64,000 bases of DNA. Origin: Dermanyssus gallinae (taxonomy: Eukaryota; Arthropoda; Arachnida; Mesostigmata; Dermanyssidae). The notes under the pieces were generated by a model. That model worked only from the letters and a program-made list of their open reading frames with translations. It was not told where the DNA came from and made no database searches. The stretch spans positions 248,001 through 312,000 of the forward strand of contig QVRM01006469.1 in the NCBI GenBank assembly GCA_003439945.1, given 5' to 3'. Of this stretch, positions 46,204-56,600 are shown piece by piece; within the stretch, counting starts at the first letter, position 1, and each line of letters opens with the position of its first letter. The translations under genes were made by a program, and so were the position numbers.

Positions 46204-46236
46204 GTATATATATATGTATAAGTGTTTTTGGTCAGT
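46143..46236. repeat. Perfect 15-bp inverted repeat around a (TA)n core
   Basis: ACTGACCAAAAACAC (46143-46157) and its exact inverse complement (46222-46236) flank 64 bases of CA/TA repeats. The right arm ends where the SINE head begins. The tract could extrude as a long cruciform. Confidence 0.95.
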
Positions 46237-46512
46237 AGCGACGGTGGCTTAGGCGGCTATTGCACCGTTCGAAACGGGGCGTTGCCATGGCAACCACGGT
46301 TAGCAAAACATCGCTTGTTCGAGCCCTGGCCGTGCTGGTAGAATCTGTTGGACGTGGTTGTTATTGCCTTGCTGCTACATACCTCTGCTGGAGAAAGCCT
46401 ATATAATTCCAGTACGAGAACGCGATGACGATAGATGCATTTAGACGCTATCGTGCCACAGGCAACTTAGCCCATTACGAGCGTCTAAAAATAAAGTTGT
46501 AAGCGTCTAAAA

Positions 46513-46521
<9 letters not shown>
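46236..46521 (+). mobile_element. tRNA-derived SINE, type 4, with RFX X-box palindrome
   Basis: The head has an A box, TGGCTTAGGCGG (46245-46256), and a B box around TGTTCGAGCCC (46316-46326). The distance between them is about 20 bases longer than in a normal tRNA. The extra length contains a palindrome, GTTGCCATGGCAAC (46281-46294). It also contains CCGTT..AACGG. The body runs to a 10-bp hairpin (TTTAGACGCT 46440-46449 with AGCGTCTAAA 46480-46489). The motif AGCGTCTAAAA is then repeated and passes into an A-run (46509-46521). Only one copy is seen in the window. The polymerase III promoter parts and the A-tail support a SINE. Confidence 0.75.

Positions 46522-46553
<32 letters not shown>
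46522..46553. repeat. (TA)n at the 3' end of the SINE
   Basis: A TA run directly continues from the SINE's A-tail, a common way for such microsatellites to arise. Confidence 0.95.
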
Positions 46554-46558
<5 letters not shown>

Positions 46559-46786
46559 TGTTTGTCATTTATTTATTTTTTCTAAACTTTTTAAGTCAAA
46601 ATGTTGTCCCAAAAACTTTAAAAAGTGGAGGAAAACGAGTGACGTAAACAATTAAAGGCAGTTGCAACGTCTAGGAAGACTCCGGAACCTGTTTTTTTTT
46701 CTATTGCGATGATGTTCTTCCAAAGGTATGTTAGCGCCAAGCTATGCGAACCGTCGTTTCTTAAACCGATTTTCTTTTACTTGTTA

Positions 46787-47110
46787 AAACCTCTTAGCAT
46801 GATTTTGGGGGATTACGGGAATCCGGATGAACATGCACCACCCCATAATGACTAGTTTCGGACTCGCAGATCCAGTGAACCGGCGTCCCCCCTCCAATCC
46901 AGCATCATCAGGCGTCTGTTGTTTGCCTTGGTACAACTCAGGCGCGTCAGCCAGACCGTTAACGCTTTCCACAGCTCCACCACCTGGGGATGCGTCGAGA
47001 GCCATCGCTCGGATCGTCTCTGGCTGTATCTGCCTAATCTCAAGGCTGGTTCGCCTTTGCTTTACTGGATCAACTCACCGTGGTTGCAGTCATAGAACGC
47101 TTTCAAGTAA
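46787..47110 (-). mobile_element. R1-type LINE endonuclease fragment, copy 2
   Basis: Positions 46787-46880 are clearly similar to 49541-49640. Both contain 'AACCTCT(T/C)AGCAT' then 'TTGGGGGATTACGGGA' then CC.GA.GGACATGC.CCACCCC. In the 49-kb copy this DNA encodes part of the APE endonuclease. Here it stands alone, downstream (on the minus strand) of the RT relic at 47.1-48.2 kb, so it is a separate truncated insertion of the same family. Several frame changes are visible and it carries no catalytic block. Confidence 0.65.
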
Positions 47111-48190
47111 GGGATAAGGCGCCTGTTTCAACTCCCCGCGGGTAGCTTTCAAGGGTCTCCCGGCTGCACGGCGACCCATTCCGAATGCCACCGGTCGATA
47201 GTTCTAGATCTAGCCGTTGCTGTCCAAGCGAGTATGAGAAGATGACCGTTCAGACGCAAATGGATGTTCCTGATTTTCTTCTCGCTTGTGACGTACAGTG
47301 CTTCTCTCTTGTGCGGGGCCAGTTAGAACGTGTGGTATTCAATCCATTCTGCCGCCTGCTCCAAGGATTTATTAACGGCATACGCCAGGACGTCAATTTC
47401 CCGTGTCAGCGCCAATGGCATAGGCTGCCATCCCAACACCCGCCAGTAAGTTCGGCAGTTCGAGGACCCCGTCATAGGCTAGAAACCCTTGCAGATTTCT
47501 TATACCGCAAGTGGTACGATAAAGAGGCAAATTATTCTGGCCGCCGGTCGCCAGCCTTCTTTTTGACAGCTAGGACAAAATCATCCCGCGAAGGTATAGC
47601 GAGATGTCCTTGCGCCTCATTGGCTCTATAAATACTACCTAGCTCATGGAGTTTATAACGTTCTTAACGTCCCGGAGGATGAGCACAATAAAGTCCCTTG
47701 CTGTCGGGCCTCTCAACAAGAACGTTCTCCTAGATCTTGCCCCTCGTATTAAAGAGACATATGGGCCGAAAAGCAGAATTACCTATTGGGGCATTCTCTT
47801 CTCCCGCTGGTTTAGAGATCAGAACCAGGTTGGCGTTTTTTTCACGGCCACGGAAACTGCCCCTCTCTTAGAAGGCGCGTCACCAATGCTTCAAATAGCT
47901 CCGAACATCGCTTTACTAGCAGCCTTGCTGCTACGGGAAGTACTTTATTCGGGTCGGGTGCTTTATTAGGTGACAACTGTTGCCGTACTCGCTCGGCCTC
48001 CTCCAGCGTCAGCTCAGGAATATAATTCTCGGCAGCCAGGGGCTCCACTTTGCTCGTCAACATCCAGCCCCGTCTCCCCTCGCTTCATTATTCTACTCAG
48101 CCAGCTGCGTTTCCAAGTATACGCTCTGTTTAGCCTTGTGCATCGCTTTCTCGCTTCCCCGATCTCATCGCTCTACCAGTAAACGAAACG
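47111..48190 (-). mobile_element. R1-type LINE RT fragment
   Basis: On the minus strand 47842-48063 encodes 'YIPELTLEEAERVRQQLSPN' followed by 'KAPDPNKV', the start of an RT (usually NKAPGPDGI), then 'LLREGQFPWP'. A shifted frame then gives 'GARSRRTFLLRG' and 'RDVKNVINSM' (normally LDVKNAFNSM). Near 47370-47395 it reads 'IDVLAYAVNKSLEQAAEWIE', then 'LAPHKREALYVTSEKKIRNI' and 'HLRLNGHLL', which is the helix-KTE-LL block after YADD. The YADD itself and the palm B block are lost. Because it has its own RT start, it is distinct from the element at 48.2-49.95 kb, which also has one. It is 5'-truncated and dead. Confidence 0.8.
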
Positions 48191-48199
48191 ATGCCGTTG

Positions 48200-49950
48200 G
48201 TCACCTTGCCGTTCGGATAGGGTGGACCATTTATGTATATAATGAGGCAATGAGGGTTTCCCTTAGAATACTGGCCAAGTTGGGTCGCCTTTGCCTTTCG
48301 CAATCACCAGTAGCGTAGCATTTTGCCACTAGGGGATAGAAGCCCTATGTTAAGGCATTCGTTGAATAAAGTTGTCCAACACGGCGCGAACAGGAGCGAT
48401 CCTTTGAAATGTTTGTTCCGAATACCGTCCGGTCCAGAGACCATATTAAAGCAGAGCCCCTTCAGAGCTTGCAGGACTTCTCTTATGGTGAAACCCTTGG
48501 CGAGCTCATTACGCTGCTCTGTAGTCTCTTCGTCCCAGACAGCAGCAAATAACCGTACTACTCGTAAGATTGTGTCACTTGAGGCAAATATTTTAGTTAA
48601 GTGCCCCACGAGTGCGACGGAGCCAGTGGGGCATGATGTCTGTCCGCCGCGAGCAAGTCATTTGTATGGCGCTCGCTGTGCGTCTCTTACGAGTACGGCC
48701 TCGTGTTGCTCACGGTACTTTTTTTCAGCTGGGTGTATGTCTTCTGACAGAGTGTTCGGAAGACGGCAGCTAGATCTCTGGCCGCAGGTTGCAGTTCCGC
48801 CAAGAATTACGGAGGGCATCCTTAATCGCGCGGGCAGTATGAAAGTTGCGGTTGAACCACGGACGGTGTTTCCTTGTGCTGGGCCGCCTAACCGAGGATT
48901 GGAGAGTCTCTACAAGGACGCCAGCGTACTGCTTTACGTCCAGGGCCTCGGGGATCGGGGGAACCTCATGAGAATGCTCCAGCAGAGCCTGAGTGTCCAG
49001 TTTTCTCGACAGTGGCATTTTTCTGGGGGATCATGTTGGGTCGTTTGGTAAATTGATTTCTTACGCAATGGGGATGTGCGCTCGCAGAAGACCGCCTTTC
49101 CTCAAGGAATTTCTCTCTCCCATGTAGCTTACTCTGTATCTGCTTACACTAACCGCAAACACATTGATTACTGAGCTCCCTGAGTGGCTATGAAAAATCG
49201 GCACTGATGTTGGGGAAACTATGTAGCATTCTTAGTCGGCTAGGGTGTCGCGTAGGGCCGTTGTACGACTAGAAGTCGGACGATCGAGACGAGCGTTGAA
49301 GTCTCCCGCGACGATTAGAGGAGCAGAAGATGGGAGCGTCGCTTAAATACCGCCGACATATTTTTCAACAAGCACGAGAGTGGGTTCTACTTCAGCAGGC
49401 TTTACGTAGGTCACTACAAGTCGAAAGCGAATGCCTTGCAGGGCGATCAGATTGTTCCTGACAAGGCAGGGCGTAAAGTCCCCCATTCTACTGCCTCCCG
49501 GCGTACCATATGCCAGAAGGCGCTCTTTTTTTTTATTGCTGAAACCTCTCAGCATTACCTTGGGGGATTACGGGACTCCAGACGGACATGCGCCACCCCA
49601 GCCATAGTGACTAGTCTGGGACTCGCAAACCCAGTAAACCCGCTTCCCCCCCACCCCCAGGGATCGGTAACTGCATAGGCATTGCTTTGAATCCATGGGA
49701 GTGGTGTTGCACCAACTCCTACATTCTACTCCAATTGAGTAGAATGTAGGAGGCGCTCTGGTTACCGCTGAGAGAGTTCTGACCCCATCCGGGATCTCTG
49801 AAAACTGTGTTTCATTTGCCACCATCAGATGAAGGTTATACCTCGTGAGCAACGTCCGTTAGACAATCTGAGAATGGAGAGCTAATTCAACGGTTTCAAC
49901 GTGGCGGTATGGAGAAAGTCCACTGAGGAGCCTGCTTTTTTCGAATTTGC
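48200..49950 (-). mobile_element. R1-type LINE: endonuclease, linker and RT start
   Basis: Minus-strand blocks in order are 'NLHLMVANETQFSEIP' (about 49800-49850, the N-terminal catalytic Asn/Glu region), 'GIRFRLVVTYVKPAEVEPTL', and 'APLIVAGDFNARLDRPTSSR' (about 49262-49330), the endonuclease core with intact GDFNAR. Then comes 'HSHSGSSVINVFAVS', then the linker 'KHRPWFNRNFHTARAIKDAL' (about 48800-48890). RT begins with 'FTIREVLQALKGLCFNMVSG' then 'PDGIRNKHFK' (48420-48490), and ends with 'LLVIAKGKGDPTWPVF' (about 48265-48320). The palm is missing. It is truncated on the 3' side exactly where the next fragment begins, so the next fragment probably disrupted it. An inverted repeat (49716-49752) lies inside the endonuclease part. 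The combination of RT-start, endonuclease and linker style fits the R1 clade. Confidence 0.88.
49716..49752. repeat. Perfect 15-bp inverted repeat, 7-nt spacer
   Basis: CTCCTACATTCTACT (49716-49730) and its inverse complement (49738-49752) are separated by CCAATTG. It falls inside the endonuclease region of the minus-strand LINE and is not part of the conserved protein, so it is a secondary insertion or local inversion-duplication. Confidence 0.95.
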
Positions 49951-50145
49951 TGGCACGTTACTACAGTTTAGTAAGGCTATGCACTCCAATTTCCTTTGCA
50001 ACAAGACATCAAGGAATAAAACCACGAATCTGGTCTATAGACCGTCATCACATCTAGGCATGCCCCATAACGTCATGTTGTCGCAGACGGCAGGGTAATC
50101 CCCTGGGTTGTTAACTTTTCTCTTTTTGTTTCAAGGATTGATTCA

Positions 50146-50470
50146 TTGTGTGCCCCCCCCCTCCTTAATGCCAGGTGTCTGTATGACGGCGTTCTCAGCG
50201 GGGACCTCCTGACGAAACTTGACGATGTCCGGAAGATCATTGACTTTATTGTCATCAGCGGCCTGGCTCTACCCCCGGTTAAATGTAAAGTGTACAACAC
50301 AAACCACAGAGAAGTCGTGCCATTAGTAGTGGACATTTATGGCCTACATTGTGGCTGTTGCGTAGTGAACACGTGTGAGCTGGAACTACTAGGTACATTT
50401 GCTGCCGGACGAGATCGCAAAGGCATTAATGGCCGAAAAGTCAAACTGGACTTTCCCACAGACAGGTAGT
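50146..50470 (+). mobile_element. RT fragment of a LINE
   Basis: An open frame of 107 codons reads 'CLYDGVLSGDLLTKLDDVRK' and continues 'IIDFIVISGLALPPVKCKV'. The block resembles the palm-to-thumb region that follows the catalytic ADD, where a .DG/.DD is followed by a helix, then SGL.LNP.KC. The catalytic motif itself would be YADDGVLSG and reads LYDG here, so two residues are lost. The frame stays open to 50469, but no further RT block is seen. It is on the opposite strand to the neighbouring R1-type nest. Confidence 0.5.
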
Positions 50471-50517
50471 AATTGGGACTCAATTAAACCACGAGATGAA
50501 GCACATCTTTAGTCGGA

Positions 50518-50606
50518 CACTGAGATCTTTCCGTGTGTAATGGAACCCCCAGTAGGAAAAACACTGAGATCTTTCCGCGTGTACTTGAACCCCTAGTAGG
50601 CAGAAA
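50518..50606. repeat. Two 44-bp tandem units
   Basis: CACTGAGATCTTTCCGTGTG begins a unit at 50518 that recurs with one change at 50562, followed in both by GAACCCC.AGTAGG. A diverged two-copy tandem duplication. Confidence 0.85.
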
Positions 50607-50829
50607 CGTCGTAAAGAGACCTGACAGTATCACTCTCACCTCTCCAGAGTGTGACCGTATGCTTGTTTGAGACGCAACTGTAACCGACTCATCATCGATG
50701 AACTAACTGTACAGTGCGAACCGAACACGTCATGCTTCCAGGTTGGTAGAGAGACAATGGGCCTTGTATGTATATGTGTTCCGAGCTAATCATAGAATCA
50801 AATAGCACAGTGGTATCACCGGTGTCAAC

Positions 50830-50861
<32 letters not shown>
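50830..50861. repeat. (TA)n microsatellite
   Basis: A pure TA run of about sixteen units. Confidence 0.95.
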
Positions 50862-50866
<5 letters not shown>

Positions 50867-50928
50867 CATTTGTGATTCTTGCTAAAGCTTGGCCTTGAAA
50901 GCAGATGCATTGCTTAACTAAGGCGCTA

Positions 50929-50978
50929 AAACTAAGGCGCGGGCCCAACGCAGGTGCGTTGGGCCCGCGCCTTAGTTT
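50929..50978. repeat. Perfect 24-bp-arm palindrome, 2-nt centre
   Basis: The left arm (50929-50952) begins AAACTAAGGCGCGGGCCCAA, and the right arm (50955-50978) is its exact inverse complement, separated only by GG. A partial copy, CTAAGGCGC, lies immediately to the left (50918-50926). Such a long perfect hairpin is unlikely by chance. Confidence 0.97.
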
Positions 50979-51393
50979 CGATACATGACATGACACAGAA
51001 AGAGATCGTCGCTTTTAAAGCTTTGGGCGCAGCTGGAAATGCGGAGTCCTGAGAAGTGCTCAAGGTTGCCTTGATTCATTTGTTGGATGACTGACGACGA
51101 CTCCCAACAAACTCGCCAACCTGCGTCGCTGAGGTCTCTGTAAGCGGCACTAGCACCTCGTTTTGCGCTACTGTTTGAGAGAACAACAACAACGACGCCG
51201 ATCACGACGGCTACGTTAAAAGTCGAGCGAGCGTTGCAAGACTCCAGTACCGGCGCAATGCCCAGTCAAGCTTGTTGTGTCCTCGAGAAGGCAACTCGAC
51301 GCATTAGACTTGCATTATCAATCAGGCATGATAGTGAGAAAACTAAAGTAGTCTAAGCAGAAACTTAGACTACTGGAATCAGACGGATACATA
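50979..51393. other. No gene seen
   Basis: I see nothing recognisable apart from a repeated TAGTCTAAG/CTTAGACTA near 51349-51373, which is a small palindrome. Confidence 0.5.

Positions 51394-52882
<1,489 letters not shown>

Positions 52883-52921
<39 letters not shown>
52883..52921. repeat. (TA)n microsatellite
   Basis: A pure TA run. Confidence 0.95.
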
Positions 52922-52927
<6 letters not shown>

Positions 52928-53000
52928 TATTTCGCAATAACATTGCATTTCAAGATGTTACATAATTACAATACAGTTCATTATGCACAATTTGAACAAT

Positions 53001-54060
53001 TTAGCGACCGTCCCACCGGGCAAAAAAGTGCAAAGACCGCCGATGGGTCTGGCAGCTCGCTACGTGGTATTTAGCGCATGTCTGCGAGCAGAACCGGCAA
53101 CGACATTGATCGCTAACTTGGTGAAATCCTTGGGTCGAACATACCAAGTGATGATAGCCATGCACAATGTACCTTACGTACACGTGCCGACTAGTGCATG
53201 CCATTCCATCCCAAAGCTCCCTGGCGAGGTACACATCCAACTGCGTGACCTCTGCCGAGGCCTCGGTCACTTTTCCCTGCCACTCCAACAAAAATTGCTG
53301 AAGTGGTCCTGTAATAGGTGACCTAAGCCTGACTCTGATTGTTTCCACTGCCGGCCCGCAACCCGCCAGCTGGTACACGAAGCGGCTTCTTGCCGTCCGC
53401 GGCAAGCAAAGAACCCGCTTCATATATATTGTAAAACATCTCTAGCTGCGCAAAATTTGCCGCTGAGAGATGGCCCCACACCCTGCCAAGGCTGTAGCTC
53501 AACATTGGCACAATCTTAAGCTCAAAAAGACGCACGGCCGCACTTAAAGACAGTCGTCGAGGGTCTCTCACCTCTGTGTGAATAGAGGCAATAGCCGCCC
53601 GACACCTGTCGCCGATGTGCTGGGTAAAGGTGGTGTCCGTATAGTGTAGTCTCAAACCCAGATACGGGAAGGAGTTGACAAACTCCAGCGGTTGGCCACA
53701 ACAGGGTATTACAGGTATGTCTGCGGCAGCCAATCGACCCCCACGGCGAAACATCATGGATTTCGTCTTCCGCGAATTTATTTAAAGACCCTTACGATGA
53801 AGGTAACTTTCTACGTCGCCGACAATTCGACGAATGGCACCGCAATCCCGGTGGGCCACTACGATGTCATCCGCATACATGACGAGGACGGCGTTTCTAA
53901 ACTCCTCCCGCACATGGCGGGCTAGGTAGGCTAAGGAGAATGCCAGGCAACTGAGAGGGTCCCCTTGAGGGGCCCCTACATTTTGACTCAGCTGCAAGGT
54001 GTCCTCGCCCCTTACGTTTACTTCAAAGCGGTCTTCAGCAATATGTATATATACATACAT
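53001..54060 (-). mobile_element. Family A LINE: RT from palm to C-terminus
   Basis: The best copy of family A. The minus strand reads 'NVRGEDTLQLSQNVGAPQGD' then 'PLSCLAFSLAYLARHV', with the palm block 'LVMYADDIVVAHRD' (about 53860-53905) carrying intact YADD. After one stop in the same frame come 'INSRKTKSMMFRRGG', 'FVNSFPYLGLRLHYTDTTFT' and 'LFELKIVPMLSYSLGRVWG', all typical of RT palm and thumb. After a frame change near 53420, 'MKRVLCLPRTARSRFVYQLA' leads through a helical part to a C-terminal block (53010-53110) 'RCRFCSQTCAKYHVASC', which has the spacing C-x-C-x2-C-x3-C-x4-H-x4-C and probably binds zinc. Only two lesions are seen. The left part, with the endonuclease and RT fingers, is missing. 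Its 5' end abuts a (GA)n(G)n repeat. Confidence 0.88.
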
Positions 54061-54084
54061 AGAGAGAGAGAGGGGGGGGGGAAA
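54061..54084. repeat. (GA)n(G)n simple repeat
   Basis: GA repeats pass into a run of G. Confidence 0.9.
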
Positions 54085-54780
54085 TATAGGGAAATTTTGG
54101 ATAAATAAAAAAGGTAAATAGAAAAGCAGACATAGGAGTTAGCGCTGTTTGTGCTTGGTGCTAAAAAGTAATAACTTAGCACTCTTTCTCTATCCCTATA
54201 TCTCCGTACGTGCTACATATTTCATTGGCGACTCAGCATGTCGATTACAGTGACAACGACTGCAGCATTAATGCCCATGCTACTTTCACTACTGCTACTA
54301 TGAAGCAGGGTAAGAGCACCCAGGGCGGATGGCCTAGCAAGGCTAGTCCAGCTCAAAACCCTGGCCCGCGGGCCTTGGCCATCAAACCCAATCGACGAGG
54401 CCTAACGTCTCGTTCTCTTCGAGGCCTAAAGTCTCGATCACAAAACGACCTAAGACCACCAGTGAGAGGGGGCGAGATCAACGCTGGGGCCAACGACAGT
54501 GGCTCTCTAGCCAGACTCCAGTTGCTAGACCTGGGCGAAATGAATTTTCCACTCACTCGTCGGTGACCAGATGACCAAGACAATTGTAGCAGGGATTAAC
54601 TCGACCGGCTACGGGTTTAATAGAGTTAGTATCAGAAATAGTAAACATAGTAGCTGCAACAGGCTACTATTGGCTCTCGACCTAGCTCAAAAAGTTATCG
54701 GATGGCTAATTCTCTCCGACACCGACCAGCTAGGCGTACCTCCGACGCCAAGAAACTAGACTACCCTTCATTACAATAGC
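54085..54780. other. Possible LINE upstream part; unassigned
   Basis: A 118-codon plus frame (54210-54566) and its minus-strand antisense (54353-54583) have a Pro/Arg/Ser-rich composition. They could be upstream (ORF1 or endonuclease) sequence of the R1-type element that begins near 54.8 kb. Nothing diagnostic is seen. Confidence 0.25.
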
Positions 54781-56600
54781 TAAGGTAAGGACGTGTCATC
54801 AAAAAAGTCCGGCCGCCAAAGGCAACGGACTTGGACAGTGTCCCGGAGAATCCGCTAAAATGCTAACATAAAGTCACTCTACTGCTTGTAGGGAAATGGT
54901 GGAGGCTTTCTGTGATCGGGCACTTTTCCCGATTGCTGAAAAAAGGACCGCCGCTCACAAACAAGATCCTGGCAATCCATGACATCAAAAACGTCTTTAA
55001 CTTCGTTTCATGCAACTCCACAAATATCGCGCCAGCGCGTCTTTATATGTCGCCCTATCTTAGAAAGGTTTTAGCACCCTACCTGGAACAACGAACAATC
55101 ACTTATCAAGACAAGCAATATCCCGTCACCGCATCGCAGGGGTGCCCCAGGGTTACGTTCTGGGCCGGCTCTATGGAATAATACGTACAGAGATGTCCTG
55201 CGTCTTCCTCACCCGCAATGTCAAATCTATAGCCTATGTCAATAAGCTGGCTATCGGGATTACGCCGCGTTATGCCAAAGAGTTGCAGAGGACAGCAACT
55301 AGCACCAGGCCGAATCTATCTGGTTCACTCCGCGTAGCCTTTGCCTAGCCCCATACAAAATCGTGGCAATATTTCTCAAAGGGCAGAGACAGCCCTCGCA
55401 ACTTGACCTAGCTCTACAGAGGCATAACATTGCCCTCTCCAGCGAAACAAATGAGTTAGGAGTACCCCTAGATTTCGGCCTGACTTGTAATGGACATTAT
55501 GCCACCATCAGCGGCATCAAGTCCACACTATCCGTTTTAAGTGTGCAAAAGCATTTTTCCTCTTCCAAAAAAAAAATAGTAATGGGACAGTAGTATTCGG
55601 TTTTGTCGTAGCTGACTGCATTGTGGCCTTACGTAAATTAACCAACATTGCCAACAATAGAGGAGCTGGTTGAGAAACTTGTGTATAATACACTTTACTT
55701 ATCCGTTTTTACATCAACAGGTGGCCACTTCAATGCAAGCTGCGTTAATGAGAAATATGTTCACTTCCTTGGTGTTACTTAGGTTATAGAAATGATGGAC
55801 AAATCGGTTGCTCTGCGCGTGGCAGAAAAAGCCACTGATCTCGCAGAGATAGACCACTCCAATGGAAGGCCTTCTACCCACCCGCCCTCTCCCCCCATAG
55901 TCCGCACGAGAAAAAGGCGTCTGAATTAGGCATAGCTACCGCTGCTGCTGCTGCAGCACCGCTGAGTCTGGCGTTCCCGGCTCTCGGAGTCGGATGACCA
56001 AATCTCCTTGATCACCGACTCAACTACCTAACCTTTTCGGTGCGTATCAGAGCTGCTGTTTGTATGTAGAACATGGGTCGTAGCAGTACTGCAATACGAG
56101 TAGTAAGAATAATCTTACAACTGGTTGTTGTTGCTGTTGTTGTTGGTGGTGTCGTTGTTGTTGTAGTTGTTGTTGTTGTTGGTGGTGTTGTTGGTGGTGT
56201 CGTTGTTGTTGTAGTTGTTGTTGTTGTTGGTGGTGTTGTTGGTGGTGTCGTTGTTGTTGTAGTTGTAGTAGTAGTAGTAGTAGAGGGGAAGTGGACTACT
56301 ACATCACGCAAGTGCTCACGGGACACGGGCAGTTTCGCTCCTACCTTTACCGAATTGGAAAGGCAGTGAGCCCAACATGTCTCCACTGCAGCCAACTGGT
56401 GGACTGACACACCCGAGCACACGGTCATGTTCTGCCCCGCCTGGAAGGCCCAGCGCCGACTTCTGCAGAATCTTCGCGGCTACACTTTGTCGACTTTATC
56501 TGGTCTTTCTGCTCTGGTCGCAAGAATGACAACTTCACAAGGTGATTGGCGGCGCCATCAGGTGTGTTTCAACCGAGAAAGAGCGGCTTAACCGCATGTC
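54781..56600 (+). mobile_element. R1-type LINE: RT to C-terminal zinc motif
   Basis: Plus-strand blocks include 'LAIHDIKNVFNFVSCNS' (54968-55020, usually LDIKNAFNSV) and 'MSPYLRKVLAPYLEQRTITY' (55047-55107), then a frame change at 'GVPQGYVLGRLYGI', normally GVPQGSVLGP. After that comes 'SIAYVNKLAIGI', where YADD has become YVNK, so the catalytic pair is lost. The thumb follows ('LKGQRQPSQLDLALQRHNIA' then 'ELGVPLDFGLTCNGH'). After a repeat insertion comes a C-terminal part at 56370-56590 reading 'CLHC' and, after a frame change, 'DTPEHTVMFCPAWKAQRRLL', the C-x2-C...H-x4-C knuckle typical of R1/I-type ORF2, then 'LSALVARMTTSQGDWRRHQV'. Many stops. Short frames near 55790-55925 lie between these parts. 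A dead copy. Confidence 0.82.
56120..56290. repeat. 48-bp higher-order (GTT/GGT)n minisatellite
   Basis: A unit of sixteen triplets, GTC GTT GTT GTT GTA followed by five GTT, then GGT GGT GTT GTT GGT GGT, is repeated about two and a half times. It is inside the R1-type LINE, between the thumb and the C-terminal knuckle, so it arose or was inserted after the element. Confidence 0.9.
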
